Shown: positions 7,690-15,840 of the stretch, piece after piece
Layout of the letters: each line of letters starts with the position of its first letter
How positions within the stretch are numbered: the first letter of the stretch is position 1
Source of the DNA: Gemella sanguinis ATCC 700632
GTDB taxonomy: Bacteria; Bacillota; Bacilli; Staphylococcales; Gemellaceae
Assembly: GCF_000701685.1 (NCBI RefSeq)
Contig: NZ_JNJO01000011.1
Location: forward strand, 1 to 51,017
Length of the DNA: 51,017 nt
Direction: 5' to 3'
The notes under the pieces: generated by a model
Database searches by the model: none
What the model was told of the DNA's origin: nothing
What the model saw: the letters and a program-made list of their open reading frames with translations, nothing else
Translations under genes and position numbers: made by a program

Positions 7690-8559
7690 TTATTTTTTAA
7701 TAATATGGAACATTACTACATAAAGAACATCATCTTCTGGATATCTTTTTGCTAGTTTATCTATTAATTCATCTAAAGTAACTCCATAATATTTTGCATA
7801 ACGCTCTGTTAAAGTATCCCGCGTTACAGGTTTTACTAAATCAACTTCTAATGTCGCAAATACTGTATCTGGATCTTCATAAGTTGTTGCTTCTAGTAAA
7901 TCACCTTTTTTGAAGTGTGCTTCACTCTTATTTCTAATAGTTATAGTTTTTTCATCTGATAAGATTTTCTCTTTATTTTTTTCTTTGAATCCAACTCTAT
8001 AATTTTTAATATTATAATAGTTATAGCACTCTAATAATGATGGGTATATTCTTTCATCATTATCAATTAAGTAAACTAAAGTATATTTAGCAGCTAATCT
8101 TACCGCTTCATCTAAATCATATTCTGCAACTTCTGTTACTTCATTTAAATGTGGGTGTTTTCTAGCTGGATCAATATAATCCGCAATAAAGATTATTTTT
8201 TCTAAAAGAGTCATATGCTTTCTTCCAAAAGTATGATTAGCAACAGCTAATTTTACTTCTTCATCAGCAATTCCAAACTCTTCTTCTATAAACGCACTAC
8301 CTACTGGTCCATGTAATACTTCAACTGGATAATCTAGTAATTTTACATCAAGGTTGTGAAGAATAACATATTTCTTCATTAATTCTTCATCCATAGGTTT
8401 ACATACGTCGTGAACTAAAGCTGCTAAAGCTGCTTTTTCTTCATTTGCTCCATGAACTTTTGCTAAATGTTTAGCTACTTCTACTACTCTTAATGTATGT
8501 TCATATCTTTTTTCTGGTAATATTTCTTTTACTCTATCTTTAATTTCTTGAAATTCCAT
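7690..8559 (-). CDS. yqeK: YqeK-like HD-domain Ap4A hydrolase with C-terminal extension
   Basis: 289 codons. Residues 1-190 are the HD phosphohydrolase: RYEHTLRVVEVAKHLAKVHG holds the first His, AALVHDVCKP the HD pair, HGPVGSAFIEEEFG the next His, and FIADYIDPARKHP closes the metal site. YqeK proteins cleave the alarmone Ap4A symmetrically to ADP. Bacillus YqeK is about 186 residues long, so the last 95 residues here are extra, including KTITIRNKSEAHFKKGDLLEA and RYAKYYGVTLDELIDKLAKRYPED. I do not recognise this tail. The start overlaps the end of nadD by 20 bases, so the two are translationally coupled. Confidence 0.85.
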   Translation of the reverse strand: MEFQEIKDRVKEILPEKRYEHTLRVVEVAKHLAKVHGANEEKAALAALVHDVCKPMDEELMKKYVILHNLDVKLLDYPVEVLHGPVGSAFIEEEFGIADEEVKLAVANHTFGRKHMTLLEKIIFIADYIDPARKHPHLNEVTEVAEYDLDEAVRLAAKYTLVYLIDNDERIYPSLLECYNYYNIKNYRVGFKEKNKEKILSDEKTITIRNKSEAHFKKGDLLEATTYEDPDTVFATLEVDLVKPVTRDTLTERYAKYYGVTLDELIDKLAKRYPEDDVLYVVMFHIIKK

Positions 8560-9142
8560 ATAAACTCAACTCCTCAATATATGATTTACAATTATCTGTA
8601 ACCATATAATCAATTTTTTTATTTTGTTTAATCCTATTTCTGATTAAACTAGAGCTAATTTCTATTATAGGTGAAATCATTATTTCATAATCTATCCCTT
8701 TATAAAAATCATCTTTTCCAACTATATCTTCTAACTTTTCACCGTCACGAGCAACGAATATAAAAGTTACAAGTTTTGAAAGCTCCTCTATATTATACCA
8801 TTTTTTCAAATCTTTTGCTCTATCTGTTCCAATAATAAAATATATTTTTTCATCTTGATAGGTATCTTTAAAGTATTTAACAGTATTATAACTATAACTT
8901 ACCCCATCATTGTTTATCTCATAATCACTAACAATAAACTTAGGATTATTTTTGATACTTCGTTGAATCATCTCATATCTATCTACATCACTAGCTTCTA
9001 AGTTACGATCTTTTAATGGAGTAATATGAGAAGGAATAAAAATTACTTTATCTAAATTATAATTTTCTACTGCATTTGTGGCAGTGATTAGATGCCCAAT
9101 ATGTATTGGATCAAAACTTCCTCCATAAAGAGCTATTGCCAT
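8540..9142 (-). CDS. nadD: Nicotinate-nucleotide adenylyltransferase
   Basis: 200 codons. ALYGGSFDPIHIGHL at the N-terminus is the nucleotidyltransferase GxFDPxHxGH motif. FIPSHITPLKDR near residue 36 and the IIEISSSLIRNRI motif (ISSTxIR type) near residue 165 complete the active site. It adenylates nicotinate mononucleotide to deamido-NAD, the essential step shared by the de novo and salvage NAD routes. It follows yqeI by a single base and overlaps yqeK, as in the Bacillus order. Confidence 0.95.
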   Translation of the reverse strand: MAIALYGGSFDPIHIGHLITATNAVENYNLDKVIFIPSHITPLKDRNLEASDVDRYEMIQRSIKNNPKFIVSDYEINNDGVSYSYNTVKYFKDTYQDEKIYFIIGTDRAKDLKKWYNIEELSKLVTFIFVARDGEKLEDIVGKDDFYKGIDYEIMISPIIEISSSLIRNRIKQNKKIDYMVTDNCKSYIEELSLYGISRN

Positions 9143-9143
9143 A

Positions 9144-9443
9144 CTACTTCACCAACTCTATTTTTCTATATTTTTCTTTAGAGCTCTGTTTGTATAATAC
9201 AATTGTATGACCAATTACTTGGACTAACTCTGAAGATGTTCTTTCAGATAGAAGTTCCGCCACTACATCTTTATCCTCTTCACAGTTTTGTAAAATACTA
9301 ACTTTTATTAATTCTCTTTTTTCTAAGGCGTCTCTTATCCCTTGAATCATCTCACTAGTCACCCCAGACTTACCAACTTGAAATATTGGTGATAAGTGAT
9401 GAGCTAATGATCTTAATTGTCTTTTTTGTTTTCCTTTTAACAT
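9144..9443 (-). CDS. yqeI: YhbY/CRM-domain RNA-binding protein YqeI
   Basis: 99 codons, a single CRM domain: LKGKQKRQLRSLAHHLSPIFQVGKSGVT at the start, then IRDALEKRELIKVSI and VQVIGHTIVLYKQS. GxxG-like chemistry in the QVGKSG loop contacts RNA. Family members associate with pre-50S ribosomal particles. It sits between yqeH and nadD, in line with a ribosome-assembly role shared with YqeH and RsfS. Confidence 0.9.
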   Translation of the reverse strand: MLKGKQKRQLRSLAHHLSPIFQVGKSGVTSEMIQGIRDALEKRELIKVSILQNCEEDKDVVAELLSERTSSELVQVIGHTIVLYKQSSKEKYRKIELVK

Positions 9444-9486
9444 TATATCCTCATTTCTTATATTTATAGATTTCTTATCTACACTA

Positions 9487-10605
9487 TTAAATTATTGACT
9501 CTCTTACAAAAACTTCTATTTCTTCAGGTACTAAAATATCAATTTCACATCCACTATCACTATTTACAGTAATCCATCCTAAACCTGAAATGACTATATC
9601 CGTTTTTCTATTGTCAATTTTAAAACTCTTTCTAACTTGTTTCCCAAAAATAGAGATATTATCTTCAAATGGTGGTTTTAACATTTGTCCTAAATGTTTC
9701 TCAAATAATGCATCAGCATTACTTAATTTTGTTCTGTGAATTTCTACTAAATTCGAAGCATACAGTGTAAAACTCTGTCTTTCTCCTTTAACAAAATCCA
9801 TTCTCGCCATTCCTCCAAAGAACAAGCTCTGTTCTGCATTTAATTGGAAAACACGTGCTTTAATTTCTTTTTTAGGCATTACTAGTTTTAAGCTTTTTGC
9901 ATCTAGGTAATGAGCAATATCATAATCAAGTATAATACCTGGTGTATCATATATACTTGTAGCACGATCTAAAGGTATTTCAATCATACCTAATGTCGTT
10001 CCAGGGAAGTGTGATGTTGTAATAACATTTTTATCACCTGATGTTAGTTCAATAAGTTTATTAATAAAAGTAGATTTTCCTACATTTGTCGCACCTATAA
10101 TATAAACATCTTTTCCGTTTCTAAGTTGATCTAAGCGGGCTGCCGCCTCTTCAACACCCTGATTTTTTATAGCGCTAACTAAAAGTATATCTTTTACTTT
10201 AATACCTTTTTCTTTTAAAACTTTAAATAACCATTGTTTAATTTTGTTTTGTTTTACAGATTTTGGTAGTAAGTCTAATTTGTTAGCAATTAAAACAATA
10301 TCTTTATTATTTCCAACAATATCGACTACATCTTCTATCCAACTACCAGAAAAGTCAAAGATATCTACAACTTTTGCTATTAATGCATCTTTTTTTGATA
10401 AACTTTTAATCAATTGATAAAAATCATCAGCACCTAGTTCTACATCAGAAACCTCGTTATAGTTTTTTAATCTAAAACATCTTTTACAAACTAGCTGACT
10501 ATCTTCACTTTTTTCTACAACATTTTTTGGAAGGTATCCTTGTTTTTTAGGATCTTCACTTTGTATTTCTACTCCACAGCCAATACAATAAATTTTATTA
10601 TCCAA
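9487..10605 (-). CDS. yqeH: Circularly permuted ribosome-biogenesis GTPase YqeH
   Basis: About 372 codons. The N-terminus carries a zinc finger, CIGCG...CKRCF. The GTPase motifs come in permuted order: G4 ANKLDLL near residue 110, G5 SAIKNQG, G1 IGATNVGKSTFINKL near residue 174, then G3 DTPGII. YqeH is needed for 30S subunit assembly. I place the start at TTG 10605, five bases after GGAGG; the longer frame from GTG 10617 would put that ribosome site inside the gene. aroE, which lies between yqeH and yqeI in Bacillus, is missing here. Confidence 0.93.
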   Translation of the reverse strand: MDNKIYCIGCGVEIQSEDPKKQGYLPKNVVEKSEDSQLVCKRCFRLKNYNEVSDVELGADDFYQLIKSLSKKDALIAKVVDIFDFSGSWIEDVVDIVGNNKDIVLIANKLDLLPKSVKQNKIKQWLFKVLKEKGIKVKDILLVSAIKNQGVEEAAARLDQLRNGKDVYIIGATNVGKSTFINKLIELTSGDKNVITTSHFPGTTLGMIEIPLDRATSIYDTPGIILDYDIAHYLDAKSLKLVMPKKEIKARVFQLNAEQSLFFGGMARMDFVKGERQSFTLYASNLVEIHRTKLSNADALFEKHLGQMLKPPFEDNISIFGKQVRKSFKIDNRKTDIVISGLGWITVNSDSGCEIDILVPEEIEVFVRESII

Positions 10606-11173
10606 TATAACCTCCACTACTTTCTTTCTTATGAGTCAGTTTATATCCAAGTTTTTTCATCTTAGGAAATGCTTTTCTTCTAGTTAAATTTTTAATAATC
10701 AATGCTTCAAAGAATCTGTTTACTCGTGTTTTAAATGCATCAGTTTTAGAAATAGGTTTCACTAGTACGCTCATAACCCCTAAACTTTTCGCACCAAAAA
10801 CATCTGTTAATACTTGATCTCCTAATACTATAGCCTCTTCTGGTTTTCTATTCATCTTTCTTAATGCTTTTTTAAAACCTAAAGTTAATGGTTTTTTAGC
10901 ACCCGCTACATATTGTAAATTTAATTGTCTACAAAATTCTTGGACACGCTCTTCTGTATTATTAGATACAACTATAATATCAAATCCAGCTCTTCTCATT
11001 TTTTTAAGCCATCTGTTTAGCTCTTTCGTATCTTTCTTACTATCCCATGAAATTAGTGTATTATCCAAGTCTGAAATAATAACCTTTTTATTATGCATAT
11101 TCATGTATTCTACATCGATAAATTCATACTTTTCTATAAAATCATCTGGTAAAAAAAATTTTTTTAATAACAT
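10598..11173 (-). CDS. yqeG: YqeG-family HAD phosphatase
   Basis: 191 codons. The HAD IIIA motifs are ISDLDNTLISWD near residue 33 (nucleophile Asp and acid/base Asp), VVSNNTEERV (Ser/Thr motif II), the Lys in GAKKPLTLGFKKAL (motif III) and VLGDQVLTDVFGA (acidic motif IV). Eukaryotic relatives dephosphorylate phosphatidylglycerophosphate, and some bacterial YqeG proteins may do the same. That fits the position 18 bp behind psd, but the substrate is not proven. It is second in the long operon and slightly overlaps yqeH. Confidence 0.9.
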   Translation of the reverse strand: MLLKKFFLPDDFIEKYEFIDVEYMNMHNKKVIISDLDNTLISWDSKKDTKELNRWLKKMRRAGFDIIVVSNNTEERVQEFCRQLNLQYVAGAKKPLTLGFKKALRKMNRKPEEAIVLGDQVLTDVFGAKSLGVMSVLVKPISKTDAFKTRVNRFFEALIIKNLTRRKAFPKMKKLGYKLTHKKESSGGYIG

Positions 11174-11190
11174 ACTTAATCACATATTAA

Positions 11191-11967
11191 CTACAAGATT
11201 GTAGCTATTTTTTCCCCCATTTTAATTTCTCTATCTTTTAAATTATCCTCTAAAATAATATTATTTTTCTCAAATAACAGGACTACTGTAGAACCAAATT
11301 CAAAATATCCTAATTCCTCACCTTTTTTTACATAAATATCATCATATGTAGGAATTATAGAATTCACATTTTGAGCACCTACTGGAATAAGAGTATAGTT
11401 AATTTTCCCATTCAGTCTGTATACTTGTCGGTAGTTATAACTTAATATATTATCACCTAACTCTAACCCCATTTTATTTACAGGATAAGAGTATTTTCCT
11501 AAACTATAAGCATCTCTTATTTGAGAATTCATTGGGAAATGAATTCTATGATAGTTTCTAGGACTCAAATATATAATCATATATGTTCCATCTTTATATT
11601 TATCAGCTAACTCACTATCTCCAACAAGAGTCTGAACATTATAAGTTTGATTTTTTACAACAAATGTTCTATCGTCGCTAATAACACCTACTTCTGAAAT
11701 TACACCATCCGTTGGACTTACAAAGCTATCCTCATTTTGATCTATAGGACGTGCATCTGGACGCAGTTTTCTTATGAAAAAGTCATTTAAGTTTTTGAAA
11801 TCATCTAATTCATCTAAAATTTCATCAGTATTAATATTATATGTTTTTGCAAATGGTTGAATAAGCAATCTACTTAAATTTGATTTAGTTAATTTTTTTA
11901 ATGTTTTTGAACTTAAATCCCCATTTGTTAATTCAACACATAATTGAAATAATTTCTTTTTAAACAT
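11191..11967 (-). CDS. psd: Phosphatidylserine decarboxylase proenzyme
   Basis: 258 codons from the ATG at 11967, with AAGGAG upstream; a longer frame to 11991 lacks a ribosome site. The NDFFIRKLRPDARPI segment near residue 60, FVSPTDGVISEVG with the Asp of the self-cleavage triad, and LSPRNYHRIHFPMN with its His are all family motifs. FGST near residue 224 is the autocleavage site where Ser becomes the pyruvoyl group. It makes phosphatidylethanolamine from phosphatidylserine at the membrane. The matching synthase (pssA) is 30 kb away at 42726. psd leads the yqe operon. Confidence 0.95.
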   Translation of the reverse strand: MFKKKLFQLCVELTNGDLSSKTLKKLTKSNLSRLLIQPFAKTYNINTDEILDELDDFKNLNDFFIRKLRPDARPIDQNEDSFVSPTDGVISEVGVISDDRTFVVKNQTYNVQTLVGDSELADKYKDGTYMIIYLSPRNYHRIHFPMNSQIRDAYSLGKYSYPVNKMGLELGDNILSYNYRQVYRLNGKINYTLIPVGAQNVNSIIPTYDDIYVKKGEELGYFEFGSTVVLLFEKNNIILEDNLKDREIKMGEKIATIL

Positions 11968-12325
11968 AGCAGTCTCCTTAATAAATATCATGTTATATTT
12001 TACTATAAATTCACTATTTATTCAAATATGCGGTTATATATTTCAAACGAATTTTTTTTTATTATTTTAGTATTTATTTTACTCAAGCAATAATCAAAAA
12101 ATATGTAAAATAGTTTTTTTCATTTTTCTTATAATACACATTTGAAAACAATATTTATTTATACAGAATTAACAGTAAATATCCTATTATTATTACGTTT
12201 TCATTGCTGCCATAATTAGTTTCAAATAAAAAATTAATGAAAAAAAATTGTTATATAATATTGATTTTTTGTATATAAATATTGTATAATAAAAATAGAA
12301 TTCAATGTAAGGGAGTGAATGCGAC
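11968..12325. other. Divergent intergenic region between psd and the TetR gene
   Basis: About 360 bp, very AT-rich. It holds the psd promoter at one end. At the other is a likely tetR promoter: -35 TTGATT (12261-12266), 18-bp spacer, -10 TATAAT (12285-12290). No ORF, RNA or clear palindromic operator is visible in the 220 bp between them. Confidence 0.55.
11997..12025 (-). promoter_or_regulatory. Promoter of the psd-yqe operon
   Basis: On the minus strand: -35 TTGAAT (12020-12025), 17-bp spacer, -10 TAAAAT (11997-12002), about 30 bp upstream of the psd start. Sigma-A type. Confidence 0.6.
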
Positions 12326-12949
12326 ATGACACTTAATAATAAAGTTAAAGAAAACATTATATTAACAACTGTCCAAAACGTTTGAACTAAGGGGTATTCT
12401 CTGACAAGTGTTCAGGATATAATTAAAAAAGCTAAAGCCCCTAAAGGTAGCGTTTATTACTATTTCCCAAAAGGAAAAGATGAAATTTATCTAGAAGCTC
12501 TAGAAAAAATCAATTGTAACGTTAAAAAAGAGTTTAAATCAATTTCTCCTAAGTTAGGGACTTTAGAGGAATATTTACTAGCTGTTTTTGATTTATTTAT
12601 TTCAAAAGGAAAAGCTTGTAAAAGAAGTGGTTTTTCATTAACTCTACTTGCGATGGAGACATCAGAACTATCTCCTTTAATAGCAGAAAAATGTAGTGAT
12701 ATACTTGAAAATTGGCGTTTACTACTTGCTGATGGTCTATTTGATAGAAATTTACCTGAAGACCTATGTAATCCAATCAGTGAATGGTTGTTTACTAGTA
12801 TTCAAGGAGCTATCTCTGCGAACAGAATACACAAAGATGAAGCATTCTTATACAACATTAAATCAACAATAAAAATCATCTCGCTAGCTAGTCCTGAATT
12901 CCTAAGAGAGATTTTTACCAAAGGTAACGAAGAAGAAATAGTTGCATAA
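12326..12949 (+). pseudogene. TetR-family regulator interrupted by an in-frame TGA
   Basis: The full frame starts at ATG 12326 (GGGAG upstream) and codes for a TetR/AcrR protein of about 207 residues. KGYSLTSVQDI and KGSVYYYFPKGKDEIYLEAL form the helix-turn-helix, of the YxaF/LmrA type, and a ligand-binding domain follows. Codon 20 (12383-12385) is TGA, just before TKGY, where relatives have an aromatic or basic residue. The rest of the frame is intact and well conserved, which suggests a recent mutation, a strain-specific null, or a sequence error. Restart inside the gene would lose the first DNA-binding helix. Confidence 0.8.
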
Positions 12950-12955
12950 TAAATT

Positions 12956-12990
12956 AAGGAATTAAAGTATAATACTTTAATTCCTTTTTT
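12956..12990. terminator. Bidirectional terminator between tetR and the globin gene
   Basis: Perfect stem AAGGAATTAAAGTAT/ATACTTTAATTCCTT followed by TTTTTT on the plus strand. A-rich sequence precedes it, so it can serve the convergent globin gene too. Confidence 0.85.
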
Positions 12991-13350
12991 CTATATTGTA
13001 TTTATCATTTGAGTTGCTAATGAATTAATTTTTTGGCTTAAAAATCTTTTTATTGCTGGATCTATGTCTAATCTAGATAATGCTAATTCAAAGTCTTCAA
13101 ACCAATATTTTGCTTCATTAATTGATATTGGTAATTTTAGATGTTTTTTTCTTAGTTCTGGAGTTGCAAAAACTGAATGTCCCGGCTCTCCTAAAAATAA
13201 TCTAAAGAATTTTTTTTGTTCTACTTTTATATTCTCAAACCCATCAGTAAACAATAAGTTTATTCTATCGTCATTAGGAATTATGTCATCATACATATAA
13301 CTAACCAATAGATCAATATTTTCTTCTCCAATTTTTTCGTATAAATTCAT
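12991..13350 (-). CDS. Truncated haemoglobin, group II-like (YjbI type)
   Basis: 119 codons from the ATG at 13350 with GGAGGGA upstream; the open frame to 13398 lacks a ribosome site. Features of the 2-over-2 globin fold are NLYEKIGEENIDLLVSYMYDD at the start, the FFRLFLGEPGHSVF segment, the proximal His in LRKKHLKLPI near residue 77, and the YWFEDFELAL helix with the Trp common in group II. Such proteins bind haem and O2 or NO and are linked to oxidative and nitrosative stress. The gene stands alone. Confidence 0.85.
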   Translation of the reverse strand: MNLYEKIGEENIDLLVSYMYDDIIPNDDRINLLFTDGFENIKVEQKKFFRLFLGEPGHSVFATPELRKKHLKLPISINEAKYWFEDFELALSRLDIDPAIKRFLSQKINSLATQMINTI

Positions 13351-13471
13351 AATGTCCCTCCACAAATTATACATATATTTTTCACTACTTGTCCTCATTT
13401 ATATTAAACAACATTTTGTGATAATTTGCAATAAAAATAAACTATACCCCGAACCAACAACGTATTATAAG

Positions 13472-13510
13472 AAAAAGAAACGAATTAAAAATTTTAATCC
13501 GTTTCTTTAA
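13472..13510 (-). terminator. Terminator after metK
   Basis: Hairpin with arms AAAGAAACGGATTAAAA and TTTTAATTCGTTTCTTT on the minus strand (one mismatch), followed by T-rich sequence. Confidence 0.75.
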
Positions 13511-13519
13511 CGCTTTTTA

Positions 13520-14701
13520 TTATTTTAATAATTTTTTGAATGATTCTACTTTATCTGTTTTTTCCCAAGTGAAATCTTCATCTTCTCTACCAAAGTGACC
13601 ATAAGCTGCAGTTTTTTTGTAGATTGGTCTTCTTAAATCAAGAGTTTCAATAATACCATTTGGTGTTAATCTAAACTCTTCTTTAATAGTTTTTACAATT
13701 TCACCTTCGTCTACTTTTGAAGTTCCAAATGTTTCAATAAAAATTGATACTGGGTGTGCTACACCAATTGCATAAGCTAATTGAACTTCTACTTTATCAC
13801 AAATTCCACTTGCTACAATATTTTTAGCAATATATCTAGCCATATATGCTCCAGATCTATCCACTTTAGTAGCATCTTTACCACTGAAAGCTCCTCCTCC
13901 ATGACGAGAGAACCCTCCATATGTATCTACTATAATTTTACGTCCTGTTAGACCTGCATCACCTACTGGTCCACCGATAACGAATCTTCCTGTTGGGTTA
14001 ATAAAGTATTTAGTATCTTCATCTAATAATTCTTTATCTAAACAAGGTTCGATTACATATTTTTTAATATCTGCATGAATTTGTTCTTGAGATATTTCTT
14101 CTGCATGTTGAGTTGAAACAACTATTGTATCAATTCTTTTTACTTTATGGTTGATATCATATTCAACTGTTACTTGAACTTTTCCGTCTGGACCTAAGTA
14201 TGTTAATGTACCATTTTTTCTAACTTCTGCTAATTGTTTAGAAAGTTTATGACTTAGGTAAATTGGTAAAGGCATATATGATGGAGTTTCATTAGTTGCA
14301 AATCCAAACATTAAACCTTGGTCTCCAGCTCCAACCTCATTTTCTTCTTTTTCTTGTTTAGTTTCTAAAGAGTTGTCAACACCTAATGCAATATCAGGTG
14401 ATTGTTTATCTAACCCTACTAATACTGAAATATGATCACCAGAGTAACCTTTTGTTGGATCGTTATATCCTATTTCATTTACAGTATCTCTAACTACTTG
14501 TTGGAAATCAACATTTGCTGTTGTAGATACCTCTCCAATTAATACGGCAAGTCCAGTATTAACACATGTTTCACAAGCTACACGTCCATATGGATCTTGT
14601 TTTAAAATCTCATCTAAAATAGCATCTGAAACTTGGTCTGCTATTTTATCTGGATGTCCTTCTGTTACCGACTCTGATGTAAATAAATATGTTTTGCTCA
14701 T
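13520..14701 (-). CDS. metK: S-adenosylmethionine synthetase
   Basis: 393 codons from the ATG at 14701 (GGAG seven bases upstream); the frame upstream to 14737 runs into the riboswitch leader. The signatures are [16 protein letters not shown] near residue 14, [15 protein letters not shown] near residue 115 and [19 protein letters not shown] near residue 260 (P-loop-like). It makes SAM from methionine and ATP, the methyl donor for the several methyltransferases in this window. Expression is controlled by the upstream SAM-I riboswitch and terminator. Confidence 0.97.
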   Translation of the reverse strand: MSKTYLFTSESVTEGHPDKIADQVSDAILDEILKQDPYGRVACETCVNTGLAVLIGEVSTTANVDFQQVVRDTVNEIGYNDPTKGYSGDHISVLVGLDKQSPDIALGVDNSLETKQEKEENEVGAGDQGLMFGFATNETPSYMPLPIYLSHKLSKQLAEVRKNGTLTYLGPDGKVQVTVEYDINHKVKRIDTIVVSTQHAEEISQEQIHADIKKYVIEPCLDKELLDEDTKYFINPTGRFVIGGPVGDAGLTGRKIIVDTYGGFSRHGGGAFSGKDATKVDRSGAYMARYIAKNIVASGICDKVEVQLAYAIGVAHPVSIFIETFGTSKVDEGEIVKTIKEEFRLTPNGIIETLDLRRPIYKKTAAYGHFGREDEDFTWEKTDKVESFKKLLK

Positions 14702-14785
14702 TGTTTTCTCCTTAAATATTTTAGCGTCTGACATCAATACAAAACTATCTTCTTAATCCTTAATATCTTTATTTAAAATAAAATA

Positions 14786-14813
14786 AAGACCTTATCCATA
14801 GACAAGGTCTTTT
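14786..14813 (-). terminator. Riboswitch terminator of the metK leader
   Basis: Stem AGACCTTGTC/GATAAGGTCT (minus strand) with a short loop and a T-rich tail, placed between the SAM aptamer and metK. It should form when SAM is bound. Confidence 0.85.
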
Positions 14814-14816
14814 TAT

Positions 14817-14920
14817 ATACCTCATCGTTCAAAGTAAACTTTGCTAAGGAAAGCACCTTAATCAATTGATTAGGTTGCCGGAGTTCATCGGGCCTTATCC
14901 CTCACTCACTCTTGATAAGT
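14817..14920 (-). promoter_or_regulatory. SAM-I (S-box) riboswitch upstream of metK
   Basis: On the minus strand the conserved S-box blocks appear in order: CTTATCAAGAG, GAGGGA, GGCCCGATGAACTCCGGCAACC, AAGGTGCTTTCC, and GAACGATGAGG. These form the P1-P4 aptamer that binds SAM. With SAM bound, the downstream terminator forms and metK is switched off. Confidence 0.93.
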
Positions 14921-14989
14921 ATTTATATTTCTTTTATCAGCATATTAGATTTTAATATACTTTAAGTAATTTGTCAATCATTTTAAATC

Positions 14990-15619
14990 TTAATATCCAA
15001 TAAGATTTAAATCACGCTCACGTTTTATAGTGGTTTCATCACCATGCCCTGGATAAACTATTTTAGCTCCATCTAATTTGAAAAGTACATTTCCTAATGA
15101 GTTTTTTAAAGCTTTAAAATCTGATCCATATAAATCATAACGACCAAATCCACTTCTAAATAAAGCATCTCCTACTACTATAAATTTCCCGAAATCAAAA
15201 GAAACTCCACCAGGTGAATGCCCAGGTGTCGGTAATACAGTGAATTCCATACCTGCTAATTCATACTTTTTGTTTTCTTCAAATTCAAATTCTGCTGGAT
15301 CTGTTATAGGTGCTCTTCTTAGTCTAAATGATGTTGCTCCATTGAAATCTGGATTACTTAACCAATCACGCTCATGACCAGAAATATATACAGGTACATT
15401 ATAATATTTTCTACATTCATCTAAAGACATAATGTGATCAAAATGAGCATGCGTTAATAATATTGCTTCAATCTTTACATTTAATTCTTCTACTGCTTTT
15501 TGTATTCTTTCAAACCCTTCTCCTGGATCAACAATAAGTCCACGTCCATCTTTATAGATAATATAGCAATTCTCATCTACCATATCCATAACTATTCTTT
15601 TAATTTCTACTTTTGCCAT
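14990..15619 (-). CDS. MBL-fold metallohydrolase (glyoxalase II-like)
   Basis: 209 codons from the ATG at 15619 with GAGG upstream. Metal-binding motifs are THAHFDHIM near residue 54 (HxHxDH), PGHSPGG with the third His near residue 131, GDALFRSGFGRYDL with the bridging Asp, and YPGHGDETT near residue 192. This matches the YqgX/YcbL-type single-domain hydrolases, which hydrolyse thioesters or similar substrates. It is shorter than true glyoxalase II and lacks that enzyme's C-terminal helical domain. Single gene; substrate unknown. Confidence 0.88.
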   Translation of the reverse strand: MAKVEIKRIVMDMVDENCYIIYKDGRGLIVDPGEGFERIQKAVEELNVKIEAILLTHAHFDHIMSLDECRKYYNVPVYISGHERDWLSNPDFNGATSFRLRRAPITDPAEFEFEENKKYELAGMEFTVLPTPGHSPGGVSFDFGKFIVVGDALFRSGFGRYDLYGSDFKALKNSLGNVLFKLDGAKIVYPGHGDETTIKRERDLNLIGY

Positions 15620-15749
15620 TTTATCAAAACCTCTCAAAATTATTATTAATTATATTTTATCTGATAATATACTTATTGGCAAGGATATTTAATCTCTAGT
15701 TATTTCTATGATCTTTAAAAAAATATTGATACTATTTAATTCTCATCTC

Positions 15750-15779
15750 TTGACACTTTTTTATAATATTCTTTATACT
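15750..15779 (+). promoter_or_regulatory. Promoter of the MFS gene
   Basis: -35 TTGACA (15750-15755), 18-bp spacer, -10 TATACT (15774-15779). A second TATAAT at 15782-15787 could serve as an alternative -10. AAGGAG precedes the ATG at 15841. Confidence 0.6.
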
Positions 15780-15840
15780 TGTATAATGCGAGATTTTTAC
15801 TCTTAGTAAACCTAAGAGAATATTTACAAAGGAGAAGACA

